Assembly: GCF_052115445.1 (NCBI RefSeq)
Contig: NZ_JBFRGR010000016.1
Location: forward strand, 85,946-149,945
DNA length: 64,000 nucleotides
Source of the DNA: Paenibacillus_E sp052115445
Lineage (GTDB): Bacteria; Bacillota; Bacilli; Paenibacillales; NBRC-103111
Reading direction: 5' to 3'
Shown here piece after piece: positions 26,141-35,717 of the stretch (position 1 is its first letter; each line of letters starts with the position of its first letter). The notes beneath the pieces are model-generated. The model was not told the origin of the DNA. It ran no database searches and saw only the letters and a program-made list of their open reading frames with translations. Both the position numbers and the translations under genes were made by a program.

Positions 26141-27163
26141 TTGGATTCTTTGCAAAGAAAAGGAAAAGCGCAATATGGCGATTGGGCCGTTGAAGCGCAA
26201 GGACTTGTCAAAACTTTTGGAGAAAATCGCGCGGTAGATGGTGTGAATTTGAATGTGAAGGCGGGAACGATTTATGGGGTTCTAGGCCCGAATGGTGCTG
26301 GTAAAACGACGACAATCAATATGCTGGCAACCCTTCTTAAACCTGATGCAGGTTCAGCCAAAATCTTCGGCTACGATGTTGTGAAAGAGTCACAGATCGT
26401 TCGTCAATTGATCGGGGTGACCGGACAATACGCATCCGTCGATGAATCGTTAAGCGCAACGGAGAACTTAATCATTTTCTCACGTCTTCTCGGGCTAAGC
26501 CGTAAAGAAGCACGCCAAAAGTCAGAGGAATTACTCGAAGAATTCGGGTTAACCGAAGCTGCTAAGCGTCCGTTGAAGAATTTCTCTGGTGGGATGAGAC
26601 GTCGTCTAGATCTCGCCGCGAGTCTTATTGCGCAGCCTCCACTCATCTTCTTAGACGAACCGACGACGGGGTTAGATCCACGTACACGTTCCCAGATGTG
26701 GGATACAATCCGCCGACTAGTCGACACCGGATCAACGATATTGCTTACAACGCAATACCTAGATGAGGCAGACCAACTCGCTGACCGAATCGCCGTCATC
26801 GATCGTGGGCGCGTCGTCGCCGAAGGAACTGTAGATGAACTTAAAGCTTCTGTCGGTACCTCATCCTTGCAGCTTAGTGTTCAAAATCCATCCGATATTG
26901 AACAAGCTCGCAGAACAGTTGAGCAAGTTCTCAAAGTAGCTTCAACTGTTGTTGCTGGCAAGATATCCGCTCCGATGGCGAACGCTGATCGAGTAACGGA
27001 TCTACTTATCTCCCTGCGTGAATCAGGCATTCACTTAGCTGAGATGAGTGTACAGAAGCCGACGTTGGATGAAGTGTTTTTAACCATTACAGGTCATGGC
27101 GTACAAGAGAACAATGCAGAGACACCTACTGCAACAAGTAATAAACAGGAGGCAAGAGTATGA
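26141..27163 (+). CDS. DrrA-like ABC exporter ATP-binding protein
   Basis: 340-residue ATPase of the DrrA/daunorubicin-resistance group. Walker A GPNGAGKTTT near residue 50, signature FSGGMRRRLD near 150, Walker B LIFLDEPTTGLDP near 167, and the DrrA-type C-terminal extension (about 230-325) with PTLDEVFLTITG. A TTG start at 26141 is supported by AGGAGG 7 nt upstream. It overlaps the permease gene by 4 nt (ATGA). The pair would export hydrophobic compounds such as antibiotics or lipids. Natural substrate unknown. Confidence 0.92.
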   Translation: MDSLQRKGKAQYGDWAVEAQGLVKTFGENRAVDGVNLNVKAGTIYGVLGPNGAGKTTTINMLATLLKPDAGSAKIFGYDVVKESQIVRQLIGVTGQYASVDESLSATENLIIFSRLLGLSRKEARQKSEELLEEFGLTEAAKRPLKNFSGGMRRRLDLAASLIAQPPLIFLDEPTTGLDPRTRSQMWDTIRRLVDTGSTILLTTQYLDEADQLADRIAVIDRGRVVAEGTVDELKASVGTSSLQLSVQNPSDIEQARRTVEQVLKVASTVVAGKISAPMANADRVTDLLISLRESGIHLAEMSVQKPTLDEVFLTITGHGVQENNAETPTATSNKQEARV

Positions 27164-27972
27164 GTACATCGATTAAACCCGTTTCGGAACGGCATCTGAA
27201 AAACCACACAAGCTTCCGCCAGTCCATACGTAATTCGCTTACGATGGCCTATCGGGGTTTGCTGAAGATCCGACGTACACCAGAGCAATTGTTCGATGTC
27301 ACGCTTCAACCGATCATTTTCACACTGATGTTTACTTATATTTTCGGTGGAGCCATCTCAGGTGATGTCGTAAGTTATTTACCCGTTATTATTCCAGGTA
27401 TTCTTGTACAGACTGTGATAACGACCTCCATCGTGACCGGCGTTCAGCTGCGAGAAGACATGGATAAAGGCGTCTTCGACCGATTCAAATCATTGCCAAT
27501 CGCACGTATAGCCCCGCTTGCTGGCGCCTTGTTGGCCGATACCATCCGGTATACCATTGCAACGGTACTAACGTTCTCCATGGGATTCATCATGGGATAC
27601 CGACCTGAAGGCGGCTTGGCCAATGTTGCGATCGCTGCCTTGCTTGTCATTTTCTGCTCATGGGCGATTAGCTGGATTTTTGCTTTCTTTGGCGTCATTG
27701 CTCGCACAGCATCCAGTGTTCAAGGGATCTCAATGCTGGTCCTGTTTCCGCTAACGTTCTTATCTAACGCTTTCGTACCGGTTGATACGATGCCTAACTG
27801 GCTTCAATGGTTTGTTAAAATCAATCCGATCTCACACCTCGTCTCTGCCGTTCGTCAGCTTGCGAATCAAGGTACGGTAGGCTGGGATCTCACCATTTCA
27901 CTGTTCGGAGCTATCGTCATTGTGGCTATCTTTGCACCGATTACGGTTATTGCTTATATGCGCCGTACGTAG
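27160..27972 (+). CDS. DrrB-like ABC-2 type exporter permease
   Basis: 270-residue ABC-2 membrane subunit with about six helices. A cytoplasmic N-terminus ends in RRTPEQLFDVTLQPI, the usual start of DrrB-type permeases, and the ABC-2 motif falls around residues 195-225 (LFPLTFLSNAFVPVDTMP). ATG overlaps the stop of the upstream ATPase gene. The two proteins form one exporter. Confidence 0.92.
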   Translation: MSTSIKPVSERHLKNHTSFRQSIRNSLTMAYRGLLKIRRTPEQLFDVTLQPIIFTLMFTYIFGGAISGDVVSYLPVIIPGILVQTVITTSIVTGVQLREDMDKGVFDRFKSLPIARIAPLAGALLADTIRYTIATVLTFSMGFIMGYRPEGGLANVAIAALLVIFCSWAISWIFAFFGVIARTASSVQGISMLVLFPLTFLSNAFVPVDTMPNWLQWFVKINPISHLVSAVRQLANQGTVGWDLTISLFGAIVIVAIFAPITVIAYMRRT

Positions 27973-27983
27973 CATTCCAATAG

Positions 27984-28030
27984 AAAAAGGCTGTTCTCAA
28001 GTAGGATATCTACTGAGATCAGCCTTTTTT
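27984..28030. terminator. Bidirectional terminator, repeat-family copy 2
   Basis: AAAAAGGCTG and CAGCCTTTTTT flank an inner CAAGTAG/CTACT stem, with U-tracts both ways. It serves the convergent exporter and oxidoreductase genes and shares the core of the five-copy hairpin family. Confidence 0.85.
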
Positions 28031-29001
28031 CATCGTACACGAATCATAACTTTCCCGATGTGCTGCCCTTCACCGAAGTAACTAAAGGCTTCTGCAACAT
28101 GAGCTAACGGAAATTGGCGATAGATGACAGGTACTATTTTCCCTGCCTCCCAAAGCGCCATCAATTCATTTTGATCCGCAGGATTTGGTTTGTGCATTAA
28201 GAGCCCCATTCTCTTCGTTCCTATCCATGAGATCAGGGGTCCAAGAAACATCATTTGAAAAATCCGAGGCATCGTGCCTCCCACCATCACATACTGACCA
28301 TTTGCGTTTAAGGCACGTTTACAGTCGAATATCGACCGATTACCCATGACATCAAGAATAAAGTCATACTTTTCACCACTTGTGGTGTAATCCTTTTTTC
28401 TATAATCCATGACGTAGTCCGCTCCAAGCGCTTGGAGTTTTGGCAACTTAGATGCACTGTCGACCGCTGTCACTTCTGCTCCAAATAATTTGGCTAGTTG
28501 AATCGCGAATGTTCCAACACCCCCACCCGCGCCATTGATTAATACCTTATCGCCTTTTTGTATAACTCCTTTGCCGCGTAAACCTTGAAAGGCGAGGACT
28601 GCGGCTTGGGGGATAGCCGCGGCATCTTCAAAGGTTATATGGGCTGGTTTCTTTGACAAAGCCAATTCTGACGCACACACATACTCCGCAAATCCGCCCC
28701 AACTACAGCCTGAAATATCTCCGAATACGTCGTCTCCAGGAACAAACTGCTTTACTGCTTTGCCAACCGCTTCAACACGCCCTGCAATATCTGCTCCGAG
28801 TATGGCGAATTTGGGCTTACGAACGCCGCCTATTCGCACTAGGAACGGCGTACCTCGCAGCAAATCCCAATCCCATGAATTAATGGATGCCGCAGCATGT
28901 ACGTTAATCAATACTTCATGATCTTTTGGCTGCGGCTTTTCCACTTCTGTATAAATCAGTTCATTCGGACTGCCATATTTCTTGTAGACAACCGCCTTCA
29001 A
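28030..29001 (-). CDS. Zinc-type alcohol dehydrogenase-like NAD(P)H oxidoreductase
   Basis: Medium-chain dehydrogenase/reductase of about 323 residues, related to quinone oxidoreductases. GroES-like N-terminal domain, then a Rossmann domain with GAGGGVGTFAIQLAK near residue 146. The structural-zinc cysteine cluster is absent, which fits the quinone oxidoreductase/reticulon-4-interacting-like subgroup using NADPH. A TTG start at 29001 is chosen because GGAGGGGG lies 7 nt upstream and the family's KAVVYKKYG start follows directly. It is possibly cotranscribed with the upstream membrane-anchored protein (46-nt gap). Substrate unknown. Confidence 0.87.
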   Translation of the reverse strand: MKAVVYKKYGSPNELIYTEVEKPQPKDHEVLINVHAAASINSWDWDLLRGTPFLVRIGGVRKPKFAILGADIAGRVEAVGKAVKQFVPGDDVFGDISGCSWGGFAEYVCASELALSKKPAHITFEDAAAIPQAAVLAFQGLRGKGVIQKGDKVLINGAGGGVGTFAIQLAKLFGAEVTAVDSASKLPKLQALGADYVMDYRKKDYTTSGEKYDFILDVMGNRSIFDCKRALNANGQYVMVGGTMPRIFQMMFLGPLISWIGTKRMGLLMHKPNPADQNELMALWEAGKIVPVIYRQFPLAHVAEAFSYFGEGQHIGKVMIRVR

Positions 29002-29047
29002 AACTAATCCCCCTCCACGGTTTCCAACTCCATGCATTTCAGATCAG

Positions 29048-30346
29048 CTACTCTTTCTTTTTCAACATCACGGATTCAACTTGCCCATCTTTGGTCGTAG
29101 CGTTGACATACAATTCATAGTCACCAGCTTGGTACAATAAGCTCCAAATACCATCTACCCCATTCGTTTCACTTGTTGGGTTTCCCAACGCCTTCTTGAT
29201 TTGAGGCAGTGTGTACGGCACGGAAGCGCCCAGAATCCGTATGGCACCGATCTTCTGATCTGGCGGCCAGAAGTATAATTGATAATTATACCATTGTTGG
29301 TATTCTACTTGCCTTGAGCCGATTTCATGAGGCTTCCCCCATTTTGCTATTACTTCAGCTTCTGTAGCACCGATGCCATATTCGATTCCTCGAAGTTTCC
29401 CCATAGCAGCTAGCTCCATGAATTTCTGATCCAAAACAATACTCTCCTTCAAATGTGAGAGCGTTCCCTCATCTCCAGGAACAGGCTCCTTCCCCCCTAC
29501 AAGCGGGAAATTGGAGTAGGTATTCTGAAAGATAACGTCCCTAATACCTGGTCCTTTTAATTCCAACAACAAATAATCATTGATGAGATCCTTATTACTA
29601 TTCGCGGCATATTGATATGACTGATAGGAAATATACACTTCTCCGGCCGATAGCATGACCTCCTCCAACTCTACAGAATCAGAATAAGACGAGGATGACT
29701 TGATCAATGCATATGTGCGATCACCAAAAGTACGATACTCTTTTTTCCACTCCGGCTGTTTCAATAATGATTGTGCCCACTCCTTTACATCGCCAGATGC
29801 TCCTGCTAGTGGAACCGATGTATAGATCTCATTCATTTGATTCTCTTGTGGCATATAATCCATAAAACCACTTATAATCCAAATCCCATCATGAGAATAA
29901 TCTTTTTTCATATAGACCATGTAGGCACGTTGATCACTAGTTGTTAGGAGAACAGAACGGGGATTTACCGATTTACTGATCGTTTGAAAAGAAGTGATTT
30001 CTTGCTTTAATCTTGACTGGATAAACTTTTGCAGGACCTTGCTATAATCTTTATTTTCTTGATTTGCCTGAAGCTCTTTTAACTGCGCTTCCGTATATTC
30101 GTAACCTTCCGTACTATCATGAACTCTTGATAATATGCGCAATAAGGTGTCTCTATCCATTAAATTCGCACTTATCTGTGCAACGTTTGGCGTAGCTGTG
30201 CTCTCTACTTTAAGAGAAGGATTTGGTTCCATGGTTAGCTCAGTATCTGGCTTTATAGTGAGTCTTTCGATCGAATAACCACACCCTAAACCTACGATCA
30301 ACACACATATAAGGATCGCTACATATTTTGGGGTCATTAGATTCAT
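29048..30346 (-). CDS. Membrane-anchored protein of unknown function
   Basis: 432 residues with one N-terminal hydrophobic segment (about 7-24), a signal anchor or possible lipoprotein (LGCGY), followed by a large soluble extracytoplasmic part. I do not recognise a family. A segment near residue 330 (GIGATEAEVIAKWGKPHEIG) and another near 400 (LPQIKKALGNPTSETNGVDG) look like the 'G-x-P-x' repeats of SmpA/BamE-like or DUF4309-type modules that read 'G-kP', but this is weak. ATG at 30346; downstream oxidoreductase on the same strand. Confidence 0.6.
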   Translation of the reverse strand: MNLMTPKYVAILICVLIVGLGCGYSIERLTIKPDTELTMEPNPSLKVESTATPNVAQISANLMDRDTLLRILSRVHDSTEGYEYTEAQLKELQANQENKDYSKVLQKFIQSRLKQEITSFQTISKSVNPRSVLLTTSDQRAYMVYMKKDYSHDGIWIISGFMDYMPQENQMNEIYTSVPLAGASGDVKEWAQSLLKQPEWKKEYRTFGDRTYALIKSSSSYSDSVELEEVMLSAGEVYISYQSYQYAANSNKDLINDYLLLELKGPGIRDVIFQNTYSNFPLVGGKEPVPGDEGTLSHLKESIVLDQKFMELAAMGKLRGIEYGIGATEAEVIAKWGKPHEIGSRQVEYQQWYNYQLYFWPPDQKIGAIRILGASVPYTLPQIKKALGNPTSETNGVDGIWSLLYQAGDYELYVNATTKDGQVESVMLKKKE

Positions 30347-30536
30347 TTCTCACTCCTCATGGTTATATTCATTCTACAGTGTTTCGCCAACCGCCATTTT
30401 CTCATCTAATCCCTCCAGCTCACTCCTATTCAATTAGACGTGAGCTGCATAGGAATGTTCTGTGTGAAATGGGGTTTTTGGTAATTTATTTACAATTTTT
30501 ATCGACAAATTCTTTATGCTATTTACGAATTGGAAT

Positions 30537-30605
30537 GGAGGATTAATATGACACATGCCGAATACATTAAATAGTTCTGAAACATCCATGTTTTGTAAAT
30601 CCTCC
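30537..30605 (+). promoter_or_regulatory. Possible leader peptide with anti-Shine-Dalgarno pairing
   Basis: A strong site GGAGGATT (30537-30544) precedes ATG at 30548 and an eight-codon frame ending TAG at 30574 (MTHAEYIK). Downstream AATCCTCC (30598-30605) is perfectly complementary to that site. Possible translational control of the following membrane protein gene. No other content is evident in the 288-bp gap from 30347 to 30634. Confidence 0.3.
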
Positions 30606-30634
30606 TAAAATTGGAGAAGAAACTAGGTGTCTTA

Positions 30635-31168
30635 ATGGTCAATCCGGATAATGAATTAGCTTTGAAAACAGAGAATCTGATACCCTCTGGAAATGAGCCG
30701 CCACAAATCGAGCATGCTCATTTACGCGGATTTGGAGGTTGGTTATATGTTGTTTCCATAGGTTTGTTACTAACCTTAGGGGACGCATTAATCTACATAA
30801 TTAATACGTTATTACCTATTTACACTGATGGACTTATCACCGAATTGTATAAAGATGATTGGAAATACGGATTAATGATCATTTATGAAACTGTTACCTA
30901 TTCTTTATATGTTGTGTTCCCTATTGTCTTAGGCTATCTAGGATGGAAAAAAATGAGGCGAGTAAGAACGTTGGCCATTATTTTCTATTTAGTTAGTTTC
31001 GTATTTAATGTCATTTACTATTTTATTTCGAATTCAATCGTCGGGCTAGCGACACCTGAGTTTATGAATGAACAGGGTAGAAATATTGTAAAATCCTTGA
31101 TTACTTGTTTGATTTGGATACCCTACTTTATTAATTCGAAAAGAGTTAAGTATACATTTGTAAATTGA
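30635..31168 (+). CDS. DUF2569-like membrane protein
   Basis: 177-residue protein with four predicted helices and the opening LRGFGGWLYV, characteristic of DUF2569 membrane proteins. ATG at 30635 with AGGTG upstream is preferred to a TTG at 30611 that has no ribosome site. Function unknown. A hairpin of the repeated terminator family follows 35 nt after the stop. Confidence 0.65.
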   Translation: MVNPDNELALKTENLIPSGNEPPQIEHAHLRGFGGWLYVVSIGLLLTLGDALIYIINTLLPIYTDGLITELYKDDWKYGLMIIYETVTYSLYVVFPIVLGYLGWKKMRRVRTLAIIFYLVSFVFNVIYYFISNSIVGLATPEFMNEQGRNIVKSLITCLIWIPYFINSKRVKYTFVN

Positions 31169-31203
31169 GTTAGCGATCATCAACAAAATATGAACGACGA
31201 TGC

Positions 31204-31247
31204 GGGGTTGTCCATCGAAGTAGAAACAACTACTTCTGGGTAGCCCC
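31204..31247 (+). terminator. Hairpin terminator, repeat-family copy 3
   Basis: GGGGTTGTCC / GGGTAGCCCC outer arms and GAAGTAG / CTACTTC inner arms. The most diverged of the five copies; U-tract weak (TTCCCATTTTT). Confidence 0.6.
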
Positions 31248-31427
31248 TTCCCATTTTTGCATTTTATTACCCATAATTTGACTCAAATCGAAGGACTCTA
31301 ATGTTACAAAAAATCAAATATTGTCCTATTTCCATTTATTACACGAGTCAATTGTGCACTCTTTCGGTCGGATTTATGGTTTAATTAAATAGTGAAAGTA
31401 ATTCGGGATGAAAAGGAGCGAAACAAA

Positions 31428-31832
31428 GTGGAAATTAAATCGTTTTTACTACCTAAAGACAAAGTATCTTACCTGACGACATCGGCTTCGATGAAAGAAG
31501 CGATAGAACGGCTGGAAGCCTGCCATTATACAGCGATTCCAATTATCGATGAGGAAGGGAAATATGTGGGCACTTTATCCGAAGGAGATTTATTATGGAA
31601 ACTAAAGTGCACGCCCGGCCTGTCCTTCGTTAACATGGATGAAGTATCTGTAACCAACATTCGAAAACGAATTTATAACGAGTGCGTCGCCATTGATGCA
31701 CATATGGAAGATATGTTAGCACTAGCTGCTGACCAGAACTTTGTTCCCGTTGTAGATAAGGATCGCGTTTTCCTAGGTATCATTCGACGTAAGGACATTA
31801 TTGAATACTATACGAGAAATATTACGGATTAA
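31428..31832 (+). CDS. CBS-domain pair protein
   Basis: 134-residue cytoplasmic protein made of two CBS motifs: residues about 18-60 (ASMKEAIERLEACHYTAIPI) and 75-130 (NFVPVVDKDRVFLGIIRRKD). CBS pairs bind adenine nucleotides and usually regulate another protein. GTG at 31428 is preferred, with AAGGAG 9 nt upstream; an earlier in-frame GTG at 31392 has none. Stand-alone CBS proteins of this type resemble YkuL/DarB-like c-di-AMP-binding proteins, but the match is not strong enough to name it. Confidence 0.8.
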   Translation: MEIKSFLLPKDKVSYLTTSASMKEAIERLEACHYTAIPIIDEEGKYVGTLSEGDLLWKLKCTPGLSFVNMDEVSVTNIRKRIYNECVAIDAHMEDMLALAADQNFVPVVDKDRVFLGIIRRKDIIEYYTRNITD

Positions 31833-31843
31833 TCGGTGACACC

Positions 31844-31893
31844 AAAAAGCAGAGGATACGAGCAGGGGCTCCCCTTCCAATCCTCTGCTTTTT
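31844..31893. terminator. Bidirectional terminator between CBS and DUF2269-like genes
   Basis: AAAAAGCAGAGGA pairs perfectly with TCCTCTGCTTTTT across a 24-nt loop that itself contains a GGGG/CCCC stem. It serves convergent genes. Confidence 0.85.
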
Positions 31894-31908
31894 CTATTAG
31901 TATACGGA

Positions 31909-32412
31909 CTAACTAGTTCTTCGCTTCCCCCACGGTTTAAACACGGATAGTTGATACATCGCGAGTAATGAGAGTAACTGAAGTCCTATGCCTATAAATA
32001 ACCATAGCATGTTGGAAACGTAGGCACCTTGGTTCGCACTCTCTCCTCCAACTTCAGTTAACATGGATATTGCTTTCAATGTCCAAATGTACATACCAAT
32101 GGGACCTACGATAACCGCGACAACCGTAAGCACTTCTTTGACGATGATCCAATAGTATTTCACCAAACCCCAGTGAGTCCCCAGCGATAATAGCACCCCT
32201 GTCACGATGGTCCCGATCACGGATACTCGTACTGAAGTTCCGGCTAATACGTGCATGGCTTTGTAACACGAGAGTATTAACACCGAATCACTTGTGCTCG
32301 CAACGGTAATGCTAAGTATGAGAAACGTCACACTTGTCCCTAACATGATGGCTGCGAATAAGATATGTAAGCTTAGCATCCATTTTTTCTGTTTCATAGT
32401 AAAATTTTTCAT
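31909..32412 (-). CDS. DUF2269-like membrane protein
   Basis: 167-residue protein with four helices (about 12-35, 50-75, 85-108, 135-155). The N-terminal LHILFAAIMLGTSV and the internal G-V-L-L-S pattern resemble the DUF2269 family. ATG at 32412; GGGAG about 11 nt upstream. Function unknown; monocistronic. Confidence 0.65.
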   Translation of the reverse strand: MKNFTMKQKKWMLSLHILFAAIMLGTSVTFLILSITVASTSDSVLILSCYKAMHVLAGTSVRVSVIGTIVTGVLLSLGTHWGLVKYYWIIVKEVLTVVAVIVGPIGMYIWTLKAISMLTEVGGESANQGAYVSNMLWLFIGIGLQLLSLLAMYQLSVFKPWGKRRTS

Positions 32413-32766
32413 CTCGTGAGAATCTCCCTTGATATCTTCTTACCTTTAAGATAATCAATTGAAGTAAACTCCTTCTAAAGCAATTCTTAAATATTCATAA
32501 ACTGGTCCTGTACATTCAACTTATCGGCGCAGTTTGCGTGACGGTTCCATTCAACCAATTTGAAGTTAATTTGTAAGGCGGAAACAACTTTACTAATACA
32601 CAGAATATCCAGGAGAACACAATCTAGACATCCATATTTTGAATAAAATCCAAATAATTAAATTTCATTGCATATTTATCTATGATTAGGTATTGCATTA
32701 TTCTAGTAAGACAAATAGAAGCACTGCCCGCGGCAGTGCTTCTTAGGATTTTTGGAATGGAATTGT
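32413..32766. other. AT-rich intergenic region
   Basis: 354 bp with no gene recognised. It holds the upstream region of the DUF2269-like gene and, at the right end, the terminator of the P-loop kinase-like gene. Confidence 0.6.
32717..32743 (-). terminator. Terminator after P-loop kinase-like gene
   Basis: AGAAGCACTGCC and GGCAGTGCTTCT form a perfect 12-bp stem with a 3-nt loop; a moderately T-rich run follows on the minus strand. Confidence 0.7.
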
Positions 32767-33564
32767 CTACTCGCTCGTCTGTACGGCCTCCACCATTTTA
32801 TTAAAGACCGCTTCCCAGTCAAGGTTTTCATTTTCAAATGTATAGGTTGGAAATGGCAGCATTTCAAGTAGCCCCAATTCGATCCGTTTACGGTTTTCCA
32901 TAAACCTAATATTTTGCTCTGTGGCAAAGTTTGGTCTTGAACGGATGGAAGAAATCCAAACCTGCTGCTCCCTCACATTCGGATGAGTTAAATACATCAC
33001 GATGGGATTCAAAGCAATTATCTGATCAGCGATTCCTTGAATATGCTCCTCGATCAGGTGATCAACTGCTTGATAATGACCCAATAAATCATGAATCTGA
33101 TGCTGAAAAAAAACAGCTTCTAACACATATACCTCATCTGAATTAGAGGCATGCTCAGCGAAATGTGACCAATGATGCTGAATCGAAAATGTAAACTCTT
33201 CTAGCGTGGCAACAGGCGAATCCGTCCAACATAGCTCACGGGACTTCAACTCTGCATAAAGCTCAACCAACTCGCTATTTCCCTTGAATTCACGATAAGG
33301 AATCAGATAATTGATACCATTATTAATGGCCCAAGAACGGATTTCATCAGCAATGTCTGGATACCTCATCAGAAGTTCCTTATATTCCTCTTCGCGAAAG
33401 AATGCGTGCCAATTCAGACTCGTCGGATGTCCAATTGCTCCCTCATCATAGAATCGAGAGGGAATGCCTTGCTGAACGAGGTAGTCATTTAATTTTTCAG
33501 CTAATGTCGATTTGCCAGTGCCGCACAAACCTTCAACTAAGATCAATTTGCAATTCTTTCGCAT
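32767..33564 (-). CDS. P-loop kinase-like protein, thymidylate-kinase-like
   Basis: 265-residue cytoplasmic P-loop protein. Opening LILVEGLCGTGKSTLAEKL is a Walker A of the thymidylate/adenylylsulfate kinase superfamily. A DEGAIGHP segment (about 40) and a C-terminal helical part follow. No clear lid motif. ATG at 33564 has AGGAG 9-10 nt upstream. Substrate unknown; it could act on a nucleotide, a sugar or an antibiotic. Confidence 0.7.
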   Translation of the reverse strand: MRKNCKLILVEGLCGTGKSTLAEKLNDYLVQQGIPSRFYDEGAIGHPTSLNWHAFFREEEYKELLMRYPDIADEIRSWAINNGINYLIPYREFKGNSELVELYAELKSRELCWTDSPVATLEEFTFSIQHHWSHFAEHASNSDEVYVLEAVFFQHQIHDLLGHYQAVDHLIEEHIQGIADQIIALNPIVMYLTHPNVREQQVWISSIRSRPNFATEQNIRFMENRKRIELGLLEMLPFPTYTFENENLDWEAVFNKMVEAVQTSE

Positions 33565-33776
33565 GTGATTTGCTCCTAAATTCCCCCGACTTCCAATCAA
33601 CTTCTATTACAAACTATAGCCTATTATTTAGAAATAGGAAATGCTTTTTATTTTTCGCAAATTAAAATGATACTTCAATAACAACAATTATGTAATAACA
33701 AACAATACATATTTATTGTAAAACGATAAGACCTATGATAAGATCATGTTGTCATTAAACAAGTGAGGTGTATAAT

Positions 33777-34250
33777 ATGAATGTTAAACGAGGTTCAACT
33801 ACTTTCTTAAAGGTAATTATTTTTCTGGCTGGAATTGCAGTGCTTGCTTTATGTATCTGGTTGCCTCAGATAGCTGTTAAAGATGCAAGAGTACATCCAG
33901 ATACGGCTTACTTCGTGATCCCCTTTCTAGTATGTACATACGGCTTCTGTATTGCGTTTTCTGTTGCGTTGTATCAAGCGTATAAACTATTAACCTACAT
34001 CGAGAAGAACAATGCTTTCTCAGAACTATCCTTTAAATCTTTGCAGATTATAAAGAAATGTGCATTTGCAGTTATCATCCTCATTTTAATAGGAATAGTA
34101 AGCTTAAGGGTGCTTGCTAAAGTTACAGTTAGTGATGATGCAGCGGGTCCTACATCCTTATGTCTAATGGGTATTTTAGCAACGAGTATCTTCGCAGCCA
34201 TTGTGGACGCAATTCAAAAACCATTAATAAATGCCCCAGATATAAAGTGA
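33777..34250 (+). CDS. DUF2975 membrane protein
   Basis: 157-residue protein with four helices (about 10-30, 47-70, 95-118, 125-147), matching DUF2975 proteins. These are usually followed by a small Xre/YozG-type regulator, absent here because the ankyrin gene faces it from the other strand. ATG at 33777 follows GAGGTG by 7 nt. Function unknown. Confidence 0.75.
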   Translation: MNVKRGSTTFLKVIIFLAGIAVLALCIWLPQIAVKDARVHPDTAYFVIPFLVCTYGFCIAFSVALYQAYKLLTYIEKNNAFSELSFKSLQIIKKCAFAVIILILIGIVSLRVLAKVTVSDDAAGPTSLCLMGILATSIFAAIVDAIQKPLINAPDIK

Positions 34251-34275
34251 AAAAATAATTAAAGGATTGTATGAC

Positions 34276-35514
34276 TTATTCTAAAAGCTTAACAATTTCA
34301 TCCCTCATTTTTTCATCTACAATGTTCTTTGCTTTATCAAGTGGTGTAACACCATTCTTGTCTATCGCCTGTGGGTTCGCTCCTTTACTCAACAACAATC
34401 GGAGTACATCGAAGTTTCCTTCCATGGTATTTTGATTAAATTCCACGGCGTAAGAGAGAACTGTATTGCCCTTCTCGTCGGCTGCATTGACATCTGCATC
34501 GGCATTAATCAACATTTCAACCATCGTGTACACACCCTGAATAGAGTCAAGGCCATAGGGATTAACTGCCCTCATTAGAGGTGACAGTCCTGACCAATTA
34601 CTTTTTACTATCTGATTGGGATCTGCACCGTGCTCGAGCAGCAACTGAACAATTTGCCGAGATTGTGGCATAGTCATACTTAGAGCTGCTAACAGCGGTG
34701 TTTCGCCATCTGAGTTAGTAGCGTTCACATCAGCTTTATGCGCTATAAGATTTTTTACAATTTGGACGCTCTCATCGATCAATCCCGAATTGGCAAAAGG
34801 ATGAAGCGCCGCAAGCAGAGCCCCTCTGCCTAAATTTGGATCAGCCCCCAATGCAAGCATCTTGTTAACCAAGCCAAGCTGTTTCTTACTTGATAGCTGC
34901 ATTAGCGGTGTCATTCCATTTGCACTTACATTCACCTTGGCCCCAGCATCCAAAAGACTTCCCACTAGATCAATGGATCGTTCTGCAGCATAATGCAGCG
35001 GTGTGTAACCATTGGACTCATCAACGATATTGAGATCAACTTGCTTTTGAATCAATAGTTCTACTAAATAGGCAACGTGCGGATTACCTTGAAACATATG
35101 AGCCATTTTAAAAATCTGAATAAAGACCGAGTTAAGTTCGGTTGGAGGTATCGCATCGATTTGCTTTTTAGTTTCATCCAGTTCCCCTTTCTCTGTCGTT
35201 TTCAATAATTGAAGGGCAGTCATCTCTATGCGTGATTGCAACTGCTCAGTTGGTGTGCCGTACTTTATGGATATTTGCTTATCCGCCTCATTGAACTCTA
35301 CGTGAGCTCTCATACTTTCAGCTACGAAACGGATAGGTACATAAGCATGTCCATTGTAATTCAAAACGGTGTACTCACTATCCAATTGTTTAGTAACCCC
35401 ATTAAAAAGAAACTCCACCTGGTACTTCATTGCTTGAATAGCATCTGAAGCATATACAGCAGTAGAAAAAGTAATACCAGCACCCAAAACCATTCCAAAC
35501 ACTATTTTTTTCAA
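34276..35514 (-). CDS. Secreted ankyrin-repeat protein with CuAO-N-like domain
   Basis: About 412 residues. Signal peptide (about 1-24, ending VYASDA), one copper-amine-oxidase N-terminal-like beta module (about 25-90, with AYVPIRFVAESM), a linker, and then about six ankyrin repeats (about 140-405), recognisable by TPLHYAA, TPLMQL, TPLLAAL, SPLMRAV and TPLDKAK. It probably mediates protein contacts outside the membrane. A TTG start at 35514 is chosen for the GGGAG 9 nt upstream and because it yields a standard signal peptide. Ankyrin arrays are uncommon in exported Firmicute proteins. Partner unknown. Confidence 0.85.
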   Translation of the reverse strand: MKKIVFGMVLGAGITFSTAVYASDAIQAMKYQVEFLFNGVTKQLDSEYTVLNYNGHAYVPIRFVAESMRAHVEFNEADKQISIKYGTPTEQLQSRIEMTALQLLKTTEKGELDETKKQIDAIPPTELNSVFIQIFKMAHMFQGNPHVAYLVELLIQKQVDLNIVDESNGYTPLHYAAERSIDLVGSLLDAGAKVNVSANGMTPLMQLSSKKQLGLVNKMLALGADPNLGRGALLAALHPFANSGLIDESVQIVKNLIAHKADVNATNSDGETPLLAALSMTMPQSRQIVQLLLEHGADPNQIVKSNWSGLSPLMRAVNPYGLDSIQGVYTMVEMLINADADVNAADEKGNTVLSYAVEFNQNTMEGNFDVLRLLLSKGANPQAIDKNGVTPLDKAKNIVDEKMRDEIVKLLE

Positions 35515-35629
35515 TGAACATTTCTCCCTTTTACATAAAGTAGCATCCGTTTTGGATATCAAGCGATTTCCACTCTTATTAAGTTCTCCTGATTATTCCC
35601 AGATCCTTCCTGAGTTTATTAACATAAAG

Positions 35630-35656
35630 AGACCCACAGCAACGAGCTGAGGGTCT
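35630..35656 (-). terminator. Terminator after nucleotidyltransferase gene
   Basis: AGACCC/GGGTCT and CAGC/GCTG nested arms form a hairpin 62 nt beyond the stop at 35718. U-tract weak (CTCTTTATG). Confidence 0.5.
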
Positions 35657-35717
35657 AAGCTTATTTTTAATATCAATAGACATTCAATCGAATTTTCCCA
35701 TCCATCATTGGTATTTA

